Shown here in pieces: positions 9,531-18,684 of a stretch of DNA of 64,000 nucleotides (positions within the stretch are counted from its first letter, which is position 1; each line of letters begins with the position of its first letter). Origin of the DNA: Pseudomonas sp. GM18 (GTDB lineage Bacteria; Pseudomonadota; Gammaproteobacteria; Pseudomonadales; Pseudomonadaceae). Position numbers and translations under genes: made by a program. The stretch covers positions 1 to 64,000 of the forward strand of contig NZ_AKJT01000095.1 in NCBI RefSeq assembly GCF_000282195.1. Direction: 5' to 3'. The notes beneath the pieces were generated by a model, which made no database searches, was not told the origin of the DNA, and was given only the letters and a program-made list of their open reading frames with translations.

Positions 9531-10556
9531 ATGTCCAAACGTCTTCCATTTGCACCGTTGGCCGCTGCTATCGGCCTGGGTTTCAGCCTGCTCGCCGGCA
9601 GCCTGGTGGCGCCGACCGTGGCCCACGCCGAGGGTGAAATTCGTATCGCCGAACAATTCGGCATCGTTTATCTGCTGCTCAATGTGGTGCGCGATCAGAA
9701 CCTGATCGAGAAGTACGGCAAGCAGGAAGGCATCGACATCAAGGTCGACTGGACCCAGCTCTCCGGCGGCTCGGCGGTCAACGATGCGTTGCTCTCCGGT
9801 TCCATCGACATTGCCGGTGCCGGCGTCGGTCCGCTGCTGACCATCTGGGACCGCACTCACGGCAAACAGAACGTCAAGGCCGTGGCTTCCCTGGGCAACT
9901 TCCCTTACTACCTGGTGAGCAATAATCCAAAGGTCAAAACCATCGCCGACTTCACCGAAAAGGACCGCATTGCGGTGCCGGCGGTCGGGGTTTCGGTGCA
10001 GTCGCGCTTCCTGCAATACGCGGCGGCCAAGCAGTGGGGCGACAAGGAATTCAATCGCCTCGACAAGTACACCATCGCTGTTCCGCACCCGGATGCCACT
10101 GCGGCACTGATCGCTGGCGGTACCGAGTTGACCGGGCACTTCTCCAACCCGCCATTCCAGGATCAGGCGCTGGAAAACCCCAACGTGCACGTGGTGCTGA
10201 ACACCTATGACCTGCTCGGCCCGAACTCGCCGACCGTGCTGTTCGCCACCGAGAAATTCCGCAACGAGAACCCGAAAACCTATAAAGCCTTTATCGCGGC
10301 GCTGACCGAAGCGGCCGAGTTTGCGCAGAACGACAAAGGTGCGGCGGCCGACACTTACATCCGTGTCACCAAGGCAAAAATCGATCGCGCGGCGTTGCTG
10401 AAAATCATCGACAACCCGCAGTTCGAATTTACCGTCACGCCGAAAAACACTTACCCACTGGCCGAGTTTCTCTACCGCGTCGGCGCGATCAAAAACAAAC
10501 CGGATTCGTGGAAGGACTACTTCTTCCAGGACACTAAACCGCTGCAAGGGAGCTGA
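9531..10556 (+). CDS. ABC transporter substrate-binding protein (NitT/TauA/SsuA type)
   Basis: A 341-residue periplasmic binding protein with a clear Sec signal peptide (cleavage expected after AHA, about residue 33). The fold signs are those of the NMT1/SsuA group: LSGGSAVNDALLSGSIDIAG early in the mature part, and a second-lobe ATAALIAGGTELTGHFSNPP segment. It begins 15 bp after the dioxygenase with GGAGAA upstream, and is followed within 5 bp by the ATPase gene. The ligand is probably the dioxygenase substrate or precursor; taurine, an alkanesulfonate or another small acid are all possible. Confidence 0.88.
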   Translation: MSKRLPFAPLAAAIGLGFSLLAGSLVAPTVAHAEGEIRIAEQFGIVYLLLNVVRDQNLIEKYGKQEGIDIKVDWTQLSGGSAVNDALLSGSIDIAGAGVGPLLTIWDRTHGKQNVKAVASLGNFPYYLVSNNPKVKTIADFTEKDRIAVPAVGVSVQSRFLQYAAAKQWGDKEFNRLDKYTIAVPHPDATAALIAGGTELTGHFSNPPFQDQALENPNVHVVLNTYDLLGPNSPTVLFATEKFRNENPKTYKAFIAALTEAAEFAQNDKGAAADTYIRVTKAKIDRAALLKIIDNPQFEFTVTPKNTYPLAEFLYRVGAIKNKPDSWKDYFFQDTKPLQGS

Positions 10557-10561
10557 TCGAC

Positions 10562-11422
10562 ATGAACGCCCCTTTGCAAGGCCACACGGCCAGCAATCCG
10601 ATCGCGGCCGCTCAAGCGCTGCTGTCGGTCGACAAGGTCAGCCTGGAATACCGCACGCCTGCGCGTGTGGTTCGAGCGACCCATCAGGTCAGTTTCGAGA
10701 TCGATCCGGCGGATCGCTTTGTGTTGCTCGGTCCGTCCGGCTGCGGCAAATCGACGTTGCTCAAGGCGGTCGCCGGGTTCATCCCGCCCTGTGAGGGCGA
10801 GATTCGCCTGCAAGGCCGGCGCGTCGATACGCCGGGGCCGGACCGGATCGTGGTGTTCCAGGAGTTCGATCAGCTGCCGCCGTGGAAAACCGTCAAACAG
10901 AACGTGATGTTTCCGCTGCTCGCTTCCAAAACCCTCAAGCGTAAAGAGGCTGAAGAGCGGGCGCTGCACTATCTGGACAAGGTCGGTCTGGCGGCGTTTG
11001 CCGATGCCTATCCGCATACCTTGTCTGGCGGCATGAAAGCTCGGGTGGCGATTGCCCGGGCGTTGGCGATGCAACCGAAAATCCTGTTGATGGATGAACC
11101 TTTCGCCGCCCTCGATGCGCTGACCCGACGCAAGATGCAGGAGGAGTTGCTGCTGCTCTGGGAAGAGGTGCGTTTCACGTTGCTGTTCGTCACTCACTCC
11201 ATCGAAGAGGCGTTAGTGGTGGGCAACCGGATTCTGCTGCTGTCGCCTCATCCGGGTCGGGTACGGGCCGAAGTCCACAGCCATCAATACGATTTGCACA
11301 GCCTCGGCGGTGTGGCGTTCCAGGAATCGGCGCGGCGGATTCATCGGCTGTTGTTCGATGAGGGCCAGTCCCCGGAAACCGAACGTGCGCTGGATTTTGC
11401 CGACATTCGCATCGCTTATTGA
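10562..11422 (+). CDS. ABC transporter ATP-binding protein (TauB/SsuB type)
   Basis: A 286-residue ATPase of the nitrate/sulfonate/taurine importer class. Walker A GPSGCGKST, the Q-loop VFQEFDQLPPW, signature LSGGM, Walker B ILLMDEPFAALDALTR and the switch His in FVTHSIEEA are all present, so it looks catalytically complete. The C-terminal extension after about residue 230 is a little longer than in TauB. It lies between the binding-protein and permease genes with very short gaps, consistent with one transcript. Confidence 0.9.
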   Translation: MNAPLQGHTASNPIAAAQALLSVDKVSLEYRTPARVVRATHQVSFEIDPADRFVLLGPSGCGKSTLLKAVAGFIPPCEGEIRLQGRRVDTPGPDRIVVFQEFDQLPPWKTVKQNVMFPLLASKTLKRKEAEERALHYLDKVGLAAFADAYPHTLSGGMKARVAIARALAMQPKILLMDEPFAALDALTRRKMQEELLLLWEEVRFTLLFVTHSIEEALVVGNRILLLSPHPGRVRAEVHSHQYDLHSLGGVAFQESARRIHRLLFDEGQSPETERALDFADIRIAY

Positions 11423-11442
11423 GCCATTGAGAGGAGTGCCCG

Positions 11443-12309
11443 ATGAGCCCGTTATCATCTGCGCGTAAAGAGTACGAAACCGTTTTGCAGCCCCTGACGA
11501 GCGTCCCGCTGGAGCTTGAATTAGCCCTCGGTCAGCGTCTCTGGCAACAGGGCTGGTTGCGTAAAAGCCTGATCCTGATTGTGCTCGCGGTGCTCTGGGA
11601 AGCCGTTGCCCGTTACCAGAATAACGACCTGCTGCTGCCGGGTTTTTTGCAAACCGCCAGCGCGTTGTACGACGGCCTGCTCAGCGGTGAACTGCTGGGT
11701 AAGGTGTGGATTTCGCTGGTGGTGTTGTTGAAGGGGTACCTGATCGGGATTGTGCTGGCGTTTGCCCTGACCACGCTGGCGGTGTCGACGCAATTGGGTC
11801 GCGATCTGCTGAGTACGCTGACCTCGATGTTCAACCCGCTGCCGGCGATTGCGCTGTTGCCGTTGGCGCTGCTGTGGTTCGGGCTGGGGCAGAACAGTCT
11901 GATTTTTGTACTGGTGCATTCGGTGCTTTGGGCGTTGGCCTTGAACACTTATGCGGGCTTCCTTGGCGTTTCGGAAACCTTGCGCATGGCCGGGCGCAAT
12001 TACGGCCTCAAGGGCCTGCGTTTGGTGTTGTTCATCCTGATCCCGGCCGCGCTGCCATCGATCCTCGCCGGTTTGAAGATTGGCTGGGCATTCGCCTGGC
12101 GCACGTTGATTGCCGCTGAACTGGTGTTTGGCGCCACCAGCGGTAAGGGTGGATTGGGCTGGTACATCTTCCAGAACCGTAATGAGCTGTACACCGACAA
12201 GGTGTTTGCCGGGTTGGCGGTGGTGATCCTGATTGGGTTGCTGGTGGAGAATCTGGTGTTTGACACATTGGAGCGGGTGACGGTGAAGCGTTGGGGGATG
12301 CAGCGCTGA
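11443..12309 (+). CDS. ABC transporter permease (TauC/SsuC type)
   Basis: A 288-residue permease with about six transmembrane segments after a 40-residue soluble N-terminus. The cytoplasmic loop that contacts the ATPase (MAGRNYGLKGLRL...LPSILAGLKIG) carries the expected EAA-type pattern. GAGAGGAG lies upstream of the ATG. It completes the dioxygenase-binding protein-ATPase-permease set and is followed by a LysR gene 53 bp later on the same strand. Confidence 0.9.
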   Translation: MSPLSSARKEYETVLQPLTSVPLELELALGQRLWQQGWLRKSLILIVLAVLWEAVARYQNNDLLLPGFLQTASALYDGLLSGELLGKVWISLVVLLKGYLIGIVLAFALTTLAVSTQLGRDLLSTLTSMFNPLPAIALLPLALLWFGLGQNSLIFVLVHSVLWALALNTYAGFLGVSETLRMAGRNYGLKGLRLVLFILIPAALPSILAGLKIGWAFAWRTLIAAELVFGATSGKGGLGWYIFQNRNELYTDKVFAGLAVVILIGLLVENLVFDTLERVTVKRWGMQR

Positions 12310-12362
12310 TCTTTTGCTAGCATTGCGTCTGAATCAATCCAGATCAGACACGAGTGCTCAGC

Positions 12363-13283
12363 ATGCAACTCCCGGACATGAACCTGTTGGTCGCCCTCGA
12401 CGCCTTGCTCGATGAGGGCAGTGTGGTGGGTGCTGCGCGGCGGATGAACCTCAGCCCGGCGGCGATGAGCCGGACGCTGACGCGGATTCGCGAGGCCATC
12501 GGCGATCCGATTCTGGTACGCGCCGGCCGTGGCCTGGTACCCACACCCAAGGCACTGGAGTTGCGCGAGCAGGTGCGGGATCTGGTGGAGCAGGCCGCTT
12601 TGTTGTTCCGCTCCGCCGATGACGTGGACTTGGGCAGTTTGCGCCGGCGGTTCAGCATTCGCGCCAACGATTTCTTTGTGGGCGTCTATGGCGGCAAGCT
12701 GTTTGACACAATGGAACGCCAGGCCCCGCATTGTGAGTTGCGCTTTGTTCCCGAGGGCGACGGGGATGACGAAGCCTTGCGCGAAGGACGCATCGATTTA
12801 AACGTCAGCAACAATCGTCCGCTGATGCCGGAAGTGAAGGTGCAGAACCTGTTTTCCACCCACTTTGTCGGGCTGGTGCGCGAGGACCATCCGCTGTTCG
12901 ATGACGAGATCACCGCCGAGCGTTACGCCGGGTTTTCCCATATCAGCATGTCCCGTCGCGGGATCGCCCGCGGGCCGATCGACACGGCGCTCAACGCCTT
13001 GGGGCTGGAGCGGCGGGTGGCGGTGATTGCGCCGAGTTTCCATGCGGCGATGTTCGCCTTGCCGGATTCCGACCTGATTCTGCCGGTGCCCAAAGAAGCG
13101 TTGCTGAGCGTGCGGCGCCTGGGCTTGAAACTGCGCTCGTTCAACCTGCCGATTCCGCTACCGACCATCATGCTGACCCAAGCCTGGCACCCGCGCTTCG
13201 ACAAAGACCCGGCGCACCGCTGGATGCGTGAGACGCTCAAGGCTTGTTGCGATGAGACCTGGTTGGCTGCGCAGCCGGTTTGA
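12363..13283 (+). CDS. LysR-family transcriptional regulator
   Basis: A 306-residue LysR regulator: winged helix-turn-helix at the N-terminus (LLDEGSVVGAARRMNLSPAAMSRTLTRIREAIGD, read in parts), followed by a periplasmic-binding-like effector domain. ATG 12363 was preferred over GTG 12354 because the protein family starts with the DMNLLVALDALL helix. It stands between the ABC operon and the MFS export operon, both on its own strand, so either could be its target; the downstream MFS/HlyD/NodT set is my preferred guess. Its effector is unknown. Confidence 0.88.
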   Translation: MQLPDMNLLVALDALLDEGSVVGAARRMNLSPAAMSRTLTRIREAIGDPILVRAGRGLVPTPKALELREQVRDLVEQAALLFRSADDVDLGSLRRRFSIRANDFFVGVYGGKLFDTMERQAPHCELRFVPEGDGDDEALREGRIDLNVSNNRPLMPEVKVQNLFSTHFVGLVREDHPLFDDEITAERYAGFSHISMSRRGIARGPIDTALNALGLERRVAVIAPSFHAAMFALPDSDLILPVPKEALLSVRRLGLKLRSFNLPIPLPTIMLTQAWHPRFDKDPAHRWMRETLKACCDETWLAAQPV

Positions 13284-13390
13284 ATTAACCATTGCGTATA
13301 GCGCACTTATAAGCTGCCAATAAGTCAATTTTCGTAAGGCATCGTACTTCCTAAAATGCTTCGGTATCCCCCTTCCGGAGCGTGCAGTAC

Positions 13391-14929
13391 ATGACTTCCC
13401 TCGCGGCCACGGCGCCTCTCGCCGCGGCTAAACCAGCGGCCGCCGTCGCACCACCGGTGTTCGGCCCGCGAATCATTATCGGCCTGCTGGGTGTGTTGCT
13501 GGCGGTGCTGGTGTCGGGCCTGAACGAGATGGTGACCAAGGTCGCCCTGGCCGACATTCGCGGCGCGTTGGCCATCGGCTACGACGAAGGCACCTGGCTG
13601 GTCGCCAGCTACACCGCCACCTCGGTGGCCGCGATGGCATTTGCCCCTTGGTGTTCGGTGACGTTCTCGTTGCGGCGCTTCACCCTGTGCGCCATCAGCG
13701 TCTTCACCCTGTTGGGCGTGCTGTGCCCGTTTGCCCCGAATTATGAAAGCCTGCTGGTCATGCGCACCCTGCAAGGCCTGGCCGGTGGCGCGTTGCCGCC
13801 GATGCTGATGACCGTTGCGCTGCGGTTCCTGCCGGCCAACGTGAAACTTTACGGTCTGGCCGGTTATGCCCTGACGGCGACCTTCGGCCCCGGTCTTGGC
13901 ACACCGCTGGCCGGGTTGTGGACCGAGTACGTCGGCTGGCAATGGACCTTCTGGCAAATCATCGTGCCGTGCCTGATTGCCATGGTGGCGGTGGCTTACG
14001 GTTTGCCTCAGGATCCGCTGCGTCTGGAACGCTTCAAGTCATTCAACTGGTGTGGCTTGCTGCTGGGGTTTCCTGCGATCTGCATGTTGGTGATCGGCAT
14101 CCTGCAAGGCAATCGGCTGGACTGGTTCGAGTCGAGTCTGATCTGCGGGCTGCTCGGCGGCGGGTTGCTGTTGCTGGTGCTGTTTTTGATCAATGAGTGG
14201 TCGCAACCGATTCCGTTCTTCAAATTGCAGATGCTCGGCATCCGCAACCTGTCGTTCGCACTGTTGACCCTGGCCGGCGTGTTGGTGGTGTTGCTCGCGG
14301 TGGTCATCATTCCCTCCAGTTACCTTGCTCAGGTCCAGGGTTATCGCCCGCTGCAGACGGCGCCAATCATGCTGTTGGCGGCGTTGCCACAGTTGATCGC
14401 GCTGCCGTTGGTGGCGGCGCTGTGCAACCTGCGTTGGGTCGATTGCCGCTGGGTGCTGGGGATCGGCCTGAGCATGTTGGCGTTGTCTTGCACCGGCGGC
14501 TCGCAGCTGACGTCGGCGTGGATTCGTGACGATTTCTACGTCCTGCAATGGCTGCAGATTTTCGGTCAACCCATGGCCGTGCTGCCGTTGTTGATGCTCT
14601 CCACCGGCAGCATCACCCCGATGGAAGGGCCGTTCGCCTCGGCCTGGTTCAACACGGTGAAAGGCCTGGCGGCGGTGATCGCCACCGGTGTGATCGACGC
14701 GCTGACCACCACAAGGCTGCATTTTCACTCGACCATGCTGGTGGACAACCTCGGTAACTCGCCTCTGGCTGATGGCGCCAGCGCGGGCCTCGCTCACCGA
14801 CTGCATCAGCAGGCCGTGGTGCTGACTTCTTCCGATCTTTATCTGTGCATGGCCGGCGTCGCCGTGGGGCTGATCCTGCTGATTTTCTGGCTGCCGACGC
14901 GGATCTATCCACCGCGTGCGCCGACTTGA
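13391..14929 (+). CDS. MFS drug/compound exporter, EmrB/DHA2-like
   Basis: A 512-residue inner-membrane transporter with about 14 hydrophobic segments, the inner-membrane pump of an EmrAB-type tripartite exporter. ATG 13391 has CGGAG 11 bases upstream; an in-frame GTG at 13382 is too close to it. Early helices contain the DHA2-like pattern of loop residues around YDEGTWLVASYTATSVAAMAF. Next come an EmrA-like adaptor and a NodT-like outer-membrane factor, so all three layers are encoded together. Substrate unknown. Confidence 0.88.
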   Translation: MTSLAATAPLAAAKPAAAVAPPVFGPRIIIGLLGVLLAVLVSGLNEMVTKVALADIRGALAIGYDEGTWLVASYTATSVAAMAFAPWCSVTFSLRRFTLCAISVFTLLGVLCPFAPNYESLLVMRTLQGLAGGALPPMLMTVALRFLPANVKLYGLAGYALTATFGPGLGTPLAGLWTEYVGWQWTFWQIIVPCLIAMVAVAYGLPQDPLRLERFKSFNWCGLLLGFPAICMLVIGILQGNRLDWFESSLICGLLGGGLLLLVLFLINEWSQPIPFFKLQMLGIRNLSFALLTLAGVLVVLLAVVIIPSSYLAQVQGYRPLQTAPIMLLAALPQLIALPLVAALCNLRWVDCRWVLGIGLSMLALSCTGGSQLTSAWIRDDFYVLQWLQIFGQPMAVLPLLMLSTGSITPMEGPFASAWFNTVKGLAAVIATGVIDALTTTRLHFHSTMLVDNLGNSPLADGASAGLAHRLHQQAVVLTSSDLYLCMAGVAVGLILLIFWLPTRIYPPRAPT

Positions 14930-14955
14930 ACGCTTCACTGAAACAGAAGGTTTTT

Positions 14956-16026
14956 ATGACGACTCAATCAAAGCAAAAAATCGCTGTCGGTGTTGCCGCA
15001 GTGATGGCGGTCGGCGTGTTGATTTACCTGCTGGCGCCGGGTGTGTTCGGCAAGCGTACACAGCAGAGCACCAACGATGCCTTCGTCTCGGCGGACTTCA
15101 CCCTGGTGGCGCCGCGCGTGGCGGGTTTCATCAAGGAAGTGCTGGTGGAGGACAACCAACAGGTCAAGGCCGGGCAACTGCTGGCGTTGATCGACGACCG
15201 TGACCTGCGCGCTGCCGCTGAGGCTGCCGACGCTGAAACTCTGGTGGCCAGGGCGCAGCTGCAAAACGCCCGGGCAACCCTGGAGCGCCAGACGTCGGTG
15301 ATCGCTCAGGCCCAGGCTACGGTGGTTTCGGCGAAGGCGGAAATGGCCTTCGCCGAACATGAACTGAACCGCTACAACCACCTCGCCGGGGTGGGCGCCG
15401 GCACCGTGCAGAATGCCCAGCAGGCGCGCACGCGCATCGATCAGGCCACCGCCCGGTTGGCCAATGCCACAGCGGTGCTGGCGGCGGAACGCAAGCAAGT
15501 GGAGATCCTGACCGCCCAGCGCGATGCCACCGAAGGTGGGCTGAAACGAGCGCAAGCGGCGCTGGAAATGGCCAGTTATGAACTGTCCTATACGCGCATC
15601 GTTGCCCCCCTGGATGGCATGGTCGGCGAGCGTGCGGTGCGGGTCGGCGCCTATGTCACGCCGGGCAGCAAGATTCTGGCCGTGGTGCCGTTGGAACGGG
15701 CGTATGTGGTCGCCAATTTTCAGGAAACCCAACTGACCGACGTGCAGCCGGGGCAGGACGTGCAAGTGCATGTCGACAGCCTTGGTGGCGAAGCCCTGCA
15801 GGGTCGCGTCGAGAGCATCGCACCGGCCACCGGTGTGACGTTCGCCTCGGTCAAACCGGACAACGCCACCGGCAACTTCACCAAGGTTGTGCAACGAATT
15901 CCGGTGAAAATCATCCTCGACCCGGGCCAGCCATTGGTCGAGCGGTTGCGGGTGGGGATGTCGGTGGAGGCGAGTATTGATACTGCCAGCGCTACCGCCG
16001 ATGAGCATGAGGTCGCACAACGATGA
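14956..16026 (+). CDS. EmrA-like membrane fusion protein (HlyD family)
   Basis: A 356-residue periplasmic adaptor with one N-terminal transmembrane helix (about 9-29), the motif TNDAFVSADFTLVAPRVAGF that starts the lipoyl domain, a coiled-coil hairpin (about 85-205) and a beta-barrel domain. ATG 14956 follows AGAAGG. Its stop codon overlaps the ATG of the NodT-like gene, so translation of the outer-membrane factor is probably coupled to this one. Partner of the preceding MFS pump. Confidence 0.9.
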   Translation: MTTQSKQKIAVGVAAVMAVGVLIYLLAPGVFGKRTQQSTNDAFVSADFTLVAPRVAGFIKEVLVEDNQQVKAGQLLALIDDRDLRAAAEAADAETLVARAQLQNARATLERQTSVIAQAQATVVSAKAEMAFAEHELNRYNHLAGVGAGTVQNAQQARTRIDQATARLANATAVLAAERKQVEILTAQRDATEGGLKRAQAALEMASYELSYTRIVAPLDGMVGERAVRVGAYVTPGSKILAVVPLERAYVVANFQETQLTDVQPGQDVQVHVDSLGGEALQGRVESIAPATGVTFASVKPDNATGNFTKVVQRIPVKIILDPGQPLVERLRVGMSVEASIDTASATADEHEVAQR

Positions 16027-17621
16027 ATTTCGCCAGTCGCACATCCCTGTGGCGAGGGGGCTTGTCGGACCGCCGCACCGCCCCGTTCGAGTGCGCAGCG
16101 CTCGCAAATTTCGGGTCCGCTGCGCGGCCCAACGGGGCGGTGCGGCGGTCCGACAAGCCCCCTCGCCACAGAGTCAGCATTCATTCAGTAGTTTTTGTGT
16201 TGAGCCTGCTTTCATTGAGCGCCTGCACCGTCGGCCCGGACTTCCAGCGCCCTCAGCCGCAGCAAGTTGCCCAATGGTCGAAACCGGCCAAAGCCGCCGC
16301 CAGTAAGGTCGTTCCCAACGAGATGGACGAACGCTGGTGGGAAGTGTTCCACGATCCGAAACTCTCGGCCCTGACCCAACGCGCCCTGACCGACAACCTC
16401 GACCTGAAACTCGCCAGCAGCCGCTTGCAACAAAGCCGCGCCGCGCGCCAGGTGATCACCGCCGAGCGCTATCCCAACACCGCCGCCACCGGCAGCTACG
16501 GGCGCAAACGCAACAGCGGTGAAGGCCTGAACGATCCGTCGGGCAACAATGGCGACTCGGCGTACAACCTATGGGATGCAGGCTTTTCCGCCTCCTGGGA
16601 ACTGGATTTCTGGGGTCGGGTGCGCCGTGAAACCGAAGCCGCCGATGCCACCCTGGAGATGGCGGAAAACGATCGCCGTGGGGTGCTGCTGTCGGTGCTC
16701 GCCGAAACGGCTCAGGACTACATTCAGCTGCGCGGTGTGCAAAGCACCCGGGCCGTCACCGAGCAGAACCTCGACGTCGCCCGGCATAGTTTGAAACTCT
16801 CGCAACTGCGCCTGGCCGACGGTGTTGCGACGGATCTGGACGTCGCCGAAGCCGCCGCGCAAGTCGCGGCCATCGAATCACGTTTACCGGCGCTGGAGCA
16901 GCGTCAGTCGCAACTGATCAACGCGCTGAGCCTGTTGATGGGCGAACCGCCGCAAGCGCTGTCCGCCGAGTTATCCACAGATGCTCCGGTGCCGCAAACT
17001 CCGCGTCAGGTCGCCATTGGTTTGCCGTCGCAATTGGCCGAGCGCCGCCCGGATATCCGTCAGGCCGAAGCCCGACTGCATGCCGCTACCGCCAGCATCG
17101 GCGTGGCCAAGGGGGACTTTTATCCGCGGATCACCCTGTCGGGCAACATCGGTTCGCAAGCCCTGCAACTGAGTGATTTCGGCTCCTGGGGCTCGCGCTC
17201 GTTCGGCATCGGTCCGCAATTCAGCCTGCCGCTGTTCGACGGCGGCCGCTTGCGCGGCATGTTGCACCTGCGCGAAGCCCAACAACAGGAAGCGGCGCTG
17301 GCCTACCAGCAAACCGTGCTGCGGGCCTGGCATGAAATCGACAATCAACTCACCGCCTACAACGCCAGTCAGTTGCGCCGTGACCACCTCGCCGAAGCCG
17401 TGCGCCAAAACCAGATCGCCCTGCGCACCGCGCAACAGCAATACGTCGAAGGGGTGGTGGATTTCGTCAACGTCCTGACCGTGCAAGGCGAATTGCTGGC
17501 GACACAACAGCAGTGGGTCGAGAGCTCGACCGGGGTGTCGTTGGCGATGGTGGGGTTGTACAAGGCGTTGGGTGGGGGATGGGAGTCGGTGTATCCGGTG
17601 GCGGAGATGGCGCAGCGTTAA
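16023..17621 (+). CDS. NodT-family outer membrane factor with a repeat-derived N-terminal extension
   Basis: RND/MFS-type outer-membrane lipoprotein (532 residues from the ATG). The mature part is a normal NodT protein beginning at the lipobox LSLSAC, then TVGPDFQRP, with two TolC-like halves. Upstream, however, the only in-frame ATG (16023, overlapping the adaptor stop) is separated from the signal peptide by a long palindromic repeat that is translated in frame and adds about 50 residues rich in Arg. No convincing alternative ATG exists between repeat and signal peptide. Either the extension is made and tolerated, or a non-standard start is used close to the signal peptide, or export is impaired. 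Confidence 0.85.
   Translation: MNFASRTSLWRGGLSDRRTAPFECAALANFGSAARPNGAVRRSDKPPRHRVSIHSVVFVLSLLSLSACTVGPDFQRPQPQQVAQWSKPAKAAASKVVPNEMDERWWEVFHDPKLSALTQRALTDNLDLKLASSRLQQSRAARQVITAERYPNTAATGSYGRKRNSGEGLNDPSGNNGDSAYNLWDAGFSASWELDFWGRVRRETEAADATLEMAENDRRGVLLSVLAETAQDYIQLRGVQSTRAVTEQNLDVARHSLKLSQLRLADGVATDLDVAEAAAQVAAIESRLPALEQRQSQLINALSLLMGEPPQALSAELSTDAPVPQTPRQVAIGLPSQLAERRPDIRQAEARLHAATASIGVAKGDFYPRITLSGNIGSQALQLSDFGSWGSRSFGIGPQFSLPLFDGGRLRGMLHLREAQQQEAALAYQQTVLRAWHEIDNQLTAYNASQLRRDHLAEAVRQNQIALRTAQQQYVEGVVDFVNVLTVQGELLATQQQWVESSTGVSLAMVGLYKALGGGWESVYPVAEMAQR
16047..16171. repeat. 125-bp palindromic element inside the NodT reading frame
   Basis: Two perfectly complementary 41-base arms (16047-16087 and 16131-16171) surround a 43-base centre that contains a further nested pair, GCGCAGCG/CGCTGCGC. 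The arms hold TGTGGCGAGGGGGC and the centre is GC-rich. It looks like a Pseudomonas REP-type mobile repeat of the kind normally found between genes, but here lies between an ATG and the signal peptide it should serve. Confidence 0.92.
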
Positions 17622-17639
17622 TCTGCTCGTAGAAAAACG

Positions 17640-17666
17640 AAAAAACCGGCCGGAGCCGGTTTCTTC
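17640..17666 (+). terminator. Hairpin terminator after the MFS/HlyD/NodT operon
   Basis: AAACCGGC-CGGA-GCCGGTTT stem-loop 20 bp after the NodT stop, preceded by an A-run and followed by a short, interrupted T stretch (TTTCTT). Probably a bidirectional or weak intrinsic terminator. The rest of the 280-bp gap to 17901 shows no gene; it should hold the promoter of the next operon. Confidence 0.65.
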
Positions 17667-17901
17667 ACCCTGACTGCCAGCGAACTTAATCGCTGCGTGT
17701 AGGGTTCTGTTCGGCGAGATTAAGGTGATATGTCTGCGCCTGCAATGTGTGGTTGTCCGACTATGGTGTGGGAACTTTCCGGATGGTTTGTAAGGAAATT
17801 AATACCTATCCGCCAACGCGCGCTCCAACCAATGATGGCCATCCGCTTGACGAGCCTCCCCGCTGTCGTAGACTCCGTTCATCCGTCAGGGAGTTACGGT
17901 T

Positions 17902-18684
17902 ATGCGGCGTTTTCGTATTTGGGTTGCGGGATTAACCTTTGTAACGTGCGTAGTACAGGCGCAAACGCCTGCGCCAGACGATCCGTTGCTGGAAAGCAAC
18001 GCGGTCGGCGGTAACGCGTCAGCCAGCAGTGAGGCCCGTGGCGTGCTGCGAGCCCGGGATCAGGCGGTGCTCGCCAGCGAGTTGTCCGGGCGGATTGTCG
18101 AGTTGCCGTTCAGTGAGGGCGAGTCGTTCAAAAAGGGCGACACCCTGGCGCGGTTTGACTGTTCGGCTTATCAGGCTCAGCTCAACGCGGCTCAGGCCGC
18201 CAACCGTGGCGCCGGTGAGGAGCTGACTCATAACCGGCAACTGGCGGCGTTGAATTCGGTGGGGCGCTTTGAAGTGGCGCGGGCCGAGGCCAAGGTCAGC
18301 GAGACCCAGGCGCAATCTCAGGTTTATCAGGTTCAGGTCAAGCGCTGCAGCGTAGTCGCGCCGTTCGATGGCCAGGTCGTCGAGCGCAAGGTCAAGCGTT
18401 ACGAAAGCGTCGCCGCTGGCACGCCGTTGCTGGACGTGGTCGATAACCGCACCCTGGAAATTCACCTGTTGGTGCCGTCACGCTGGATGGGCAAGCTCAA
18501 GCCCGGCCAGACGTTCAGTTTTGTCCCCGATGAAACCGGTCAGCCGCTGGATGCCACGGTAAAGCGCCTTGGCGCGCGGATCGACGAAGGCAGCCAGACC
18601 TTGCTGCTGGTGGCGACGCTGCCCAACGCCAGCGGTCTGTTGGCCGGCATGAGCGGAACGGCACGTTTCGCGGAGCTCAAGTGA
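17902..18684 (+). CDS. Periplasmic adaptor (HlyD/RND-adaptor type), first gene of the accessory export cluster
   Basis: A 260-residue adaptor with a Sec signal peptide (cleavage expected after VQA, about residue 20). It has a lipoyl half-motif RDQAVLASELSGRIVELPFSEGE, a short hairpin and the return VVAPFDGQVVERKVKRYESV, then a beta-barrel; there is no long alpha-helical extension, so it is shorter than LapC or EmrA. The stop overlaps the GTG of the next gene (GTGA). No RND pump gene is nearby, which separates it from ordinary multidrug adaptors; it is better read as part of the locus reaching to 37.3 kb. Confidence 0.82.
   Translation: MRRFRIWVAGLTFVTCVVQAQTPAPDDPLLESNAVGGNASASSEARGVLRARDQAVLASELSGRIVELPFSEGESFKKGDTLARFDCSAYQAQLNAAQAANRGAGEELTHNRQLAALNSVGRFEVARAEAKVSETQAQSQVYQVQVKRCSVVAPFDGQVVERKVKRYESVAAGTPLLDVVDNRTLEIHLLVPSRWMGKLKPGQTFSFVPDETGQPLDATVKRLGARIDEGSQTLLLVATLPNASGLLAGMSGTARFAELK

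Noticed and set aside
8637..10547. Minus-strand ORF of 636 residues
   Set aside because: Spans the dioxygenase and binding-protein genes on the other strand, both of which have clear family motifs; typical high-G+C shadow frame.
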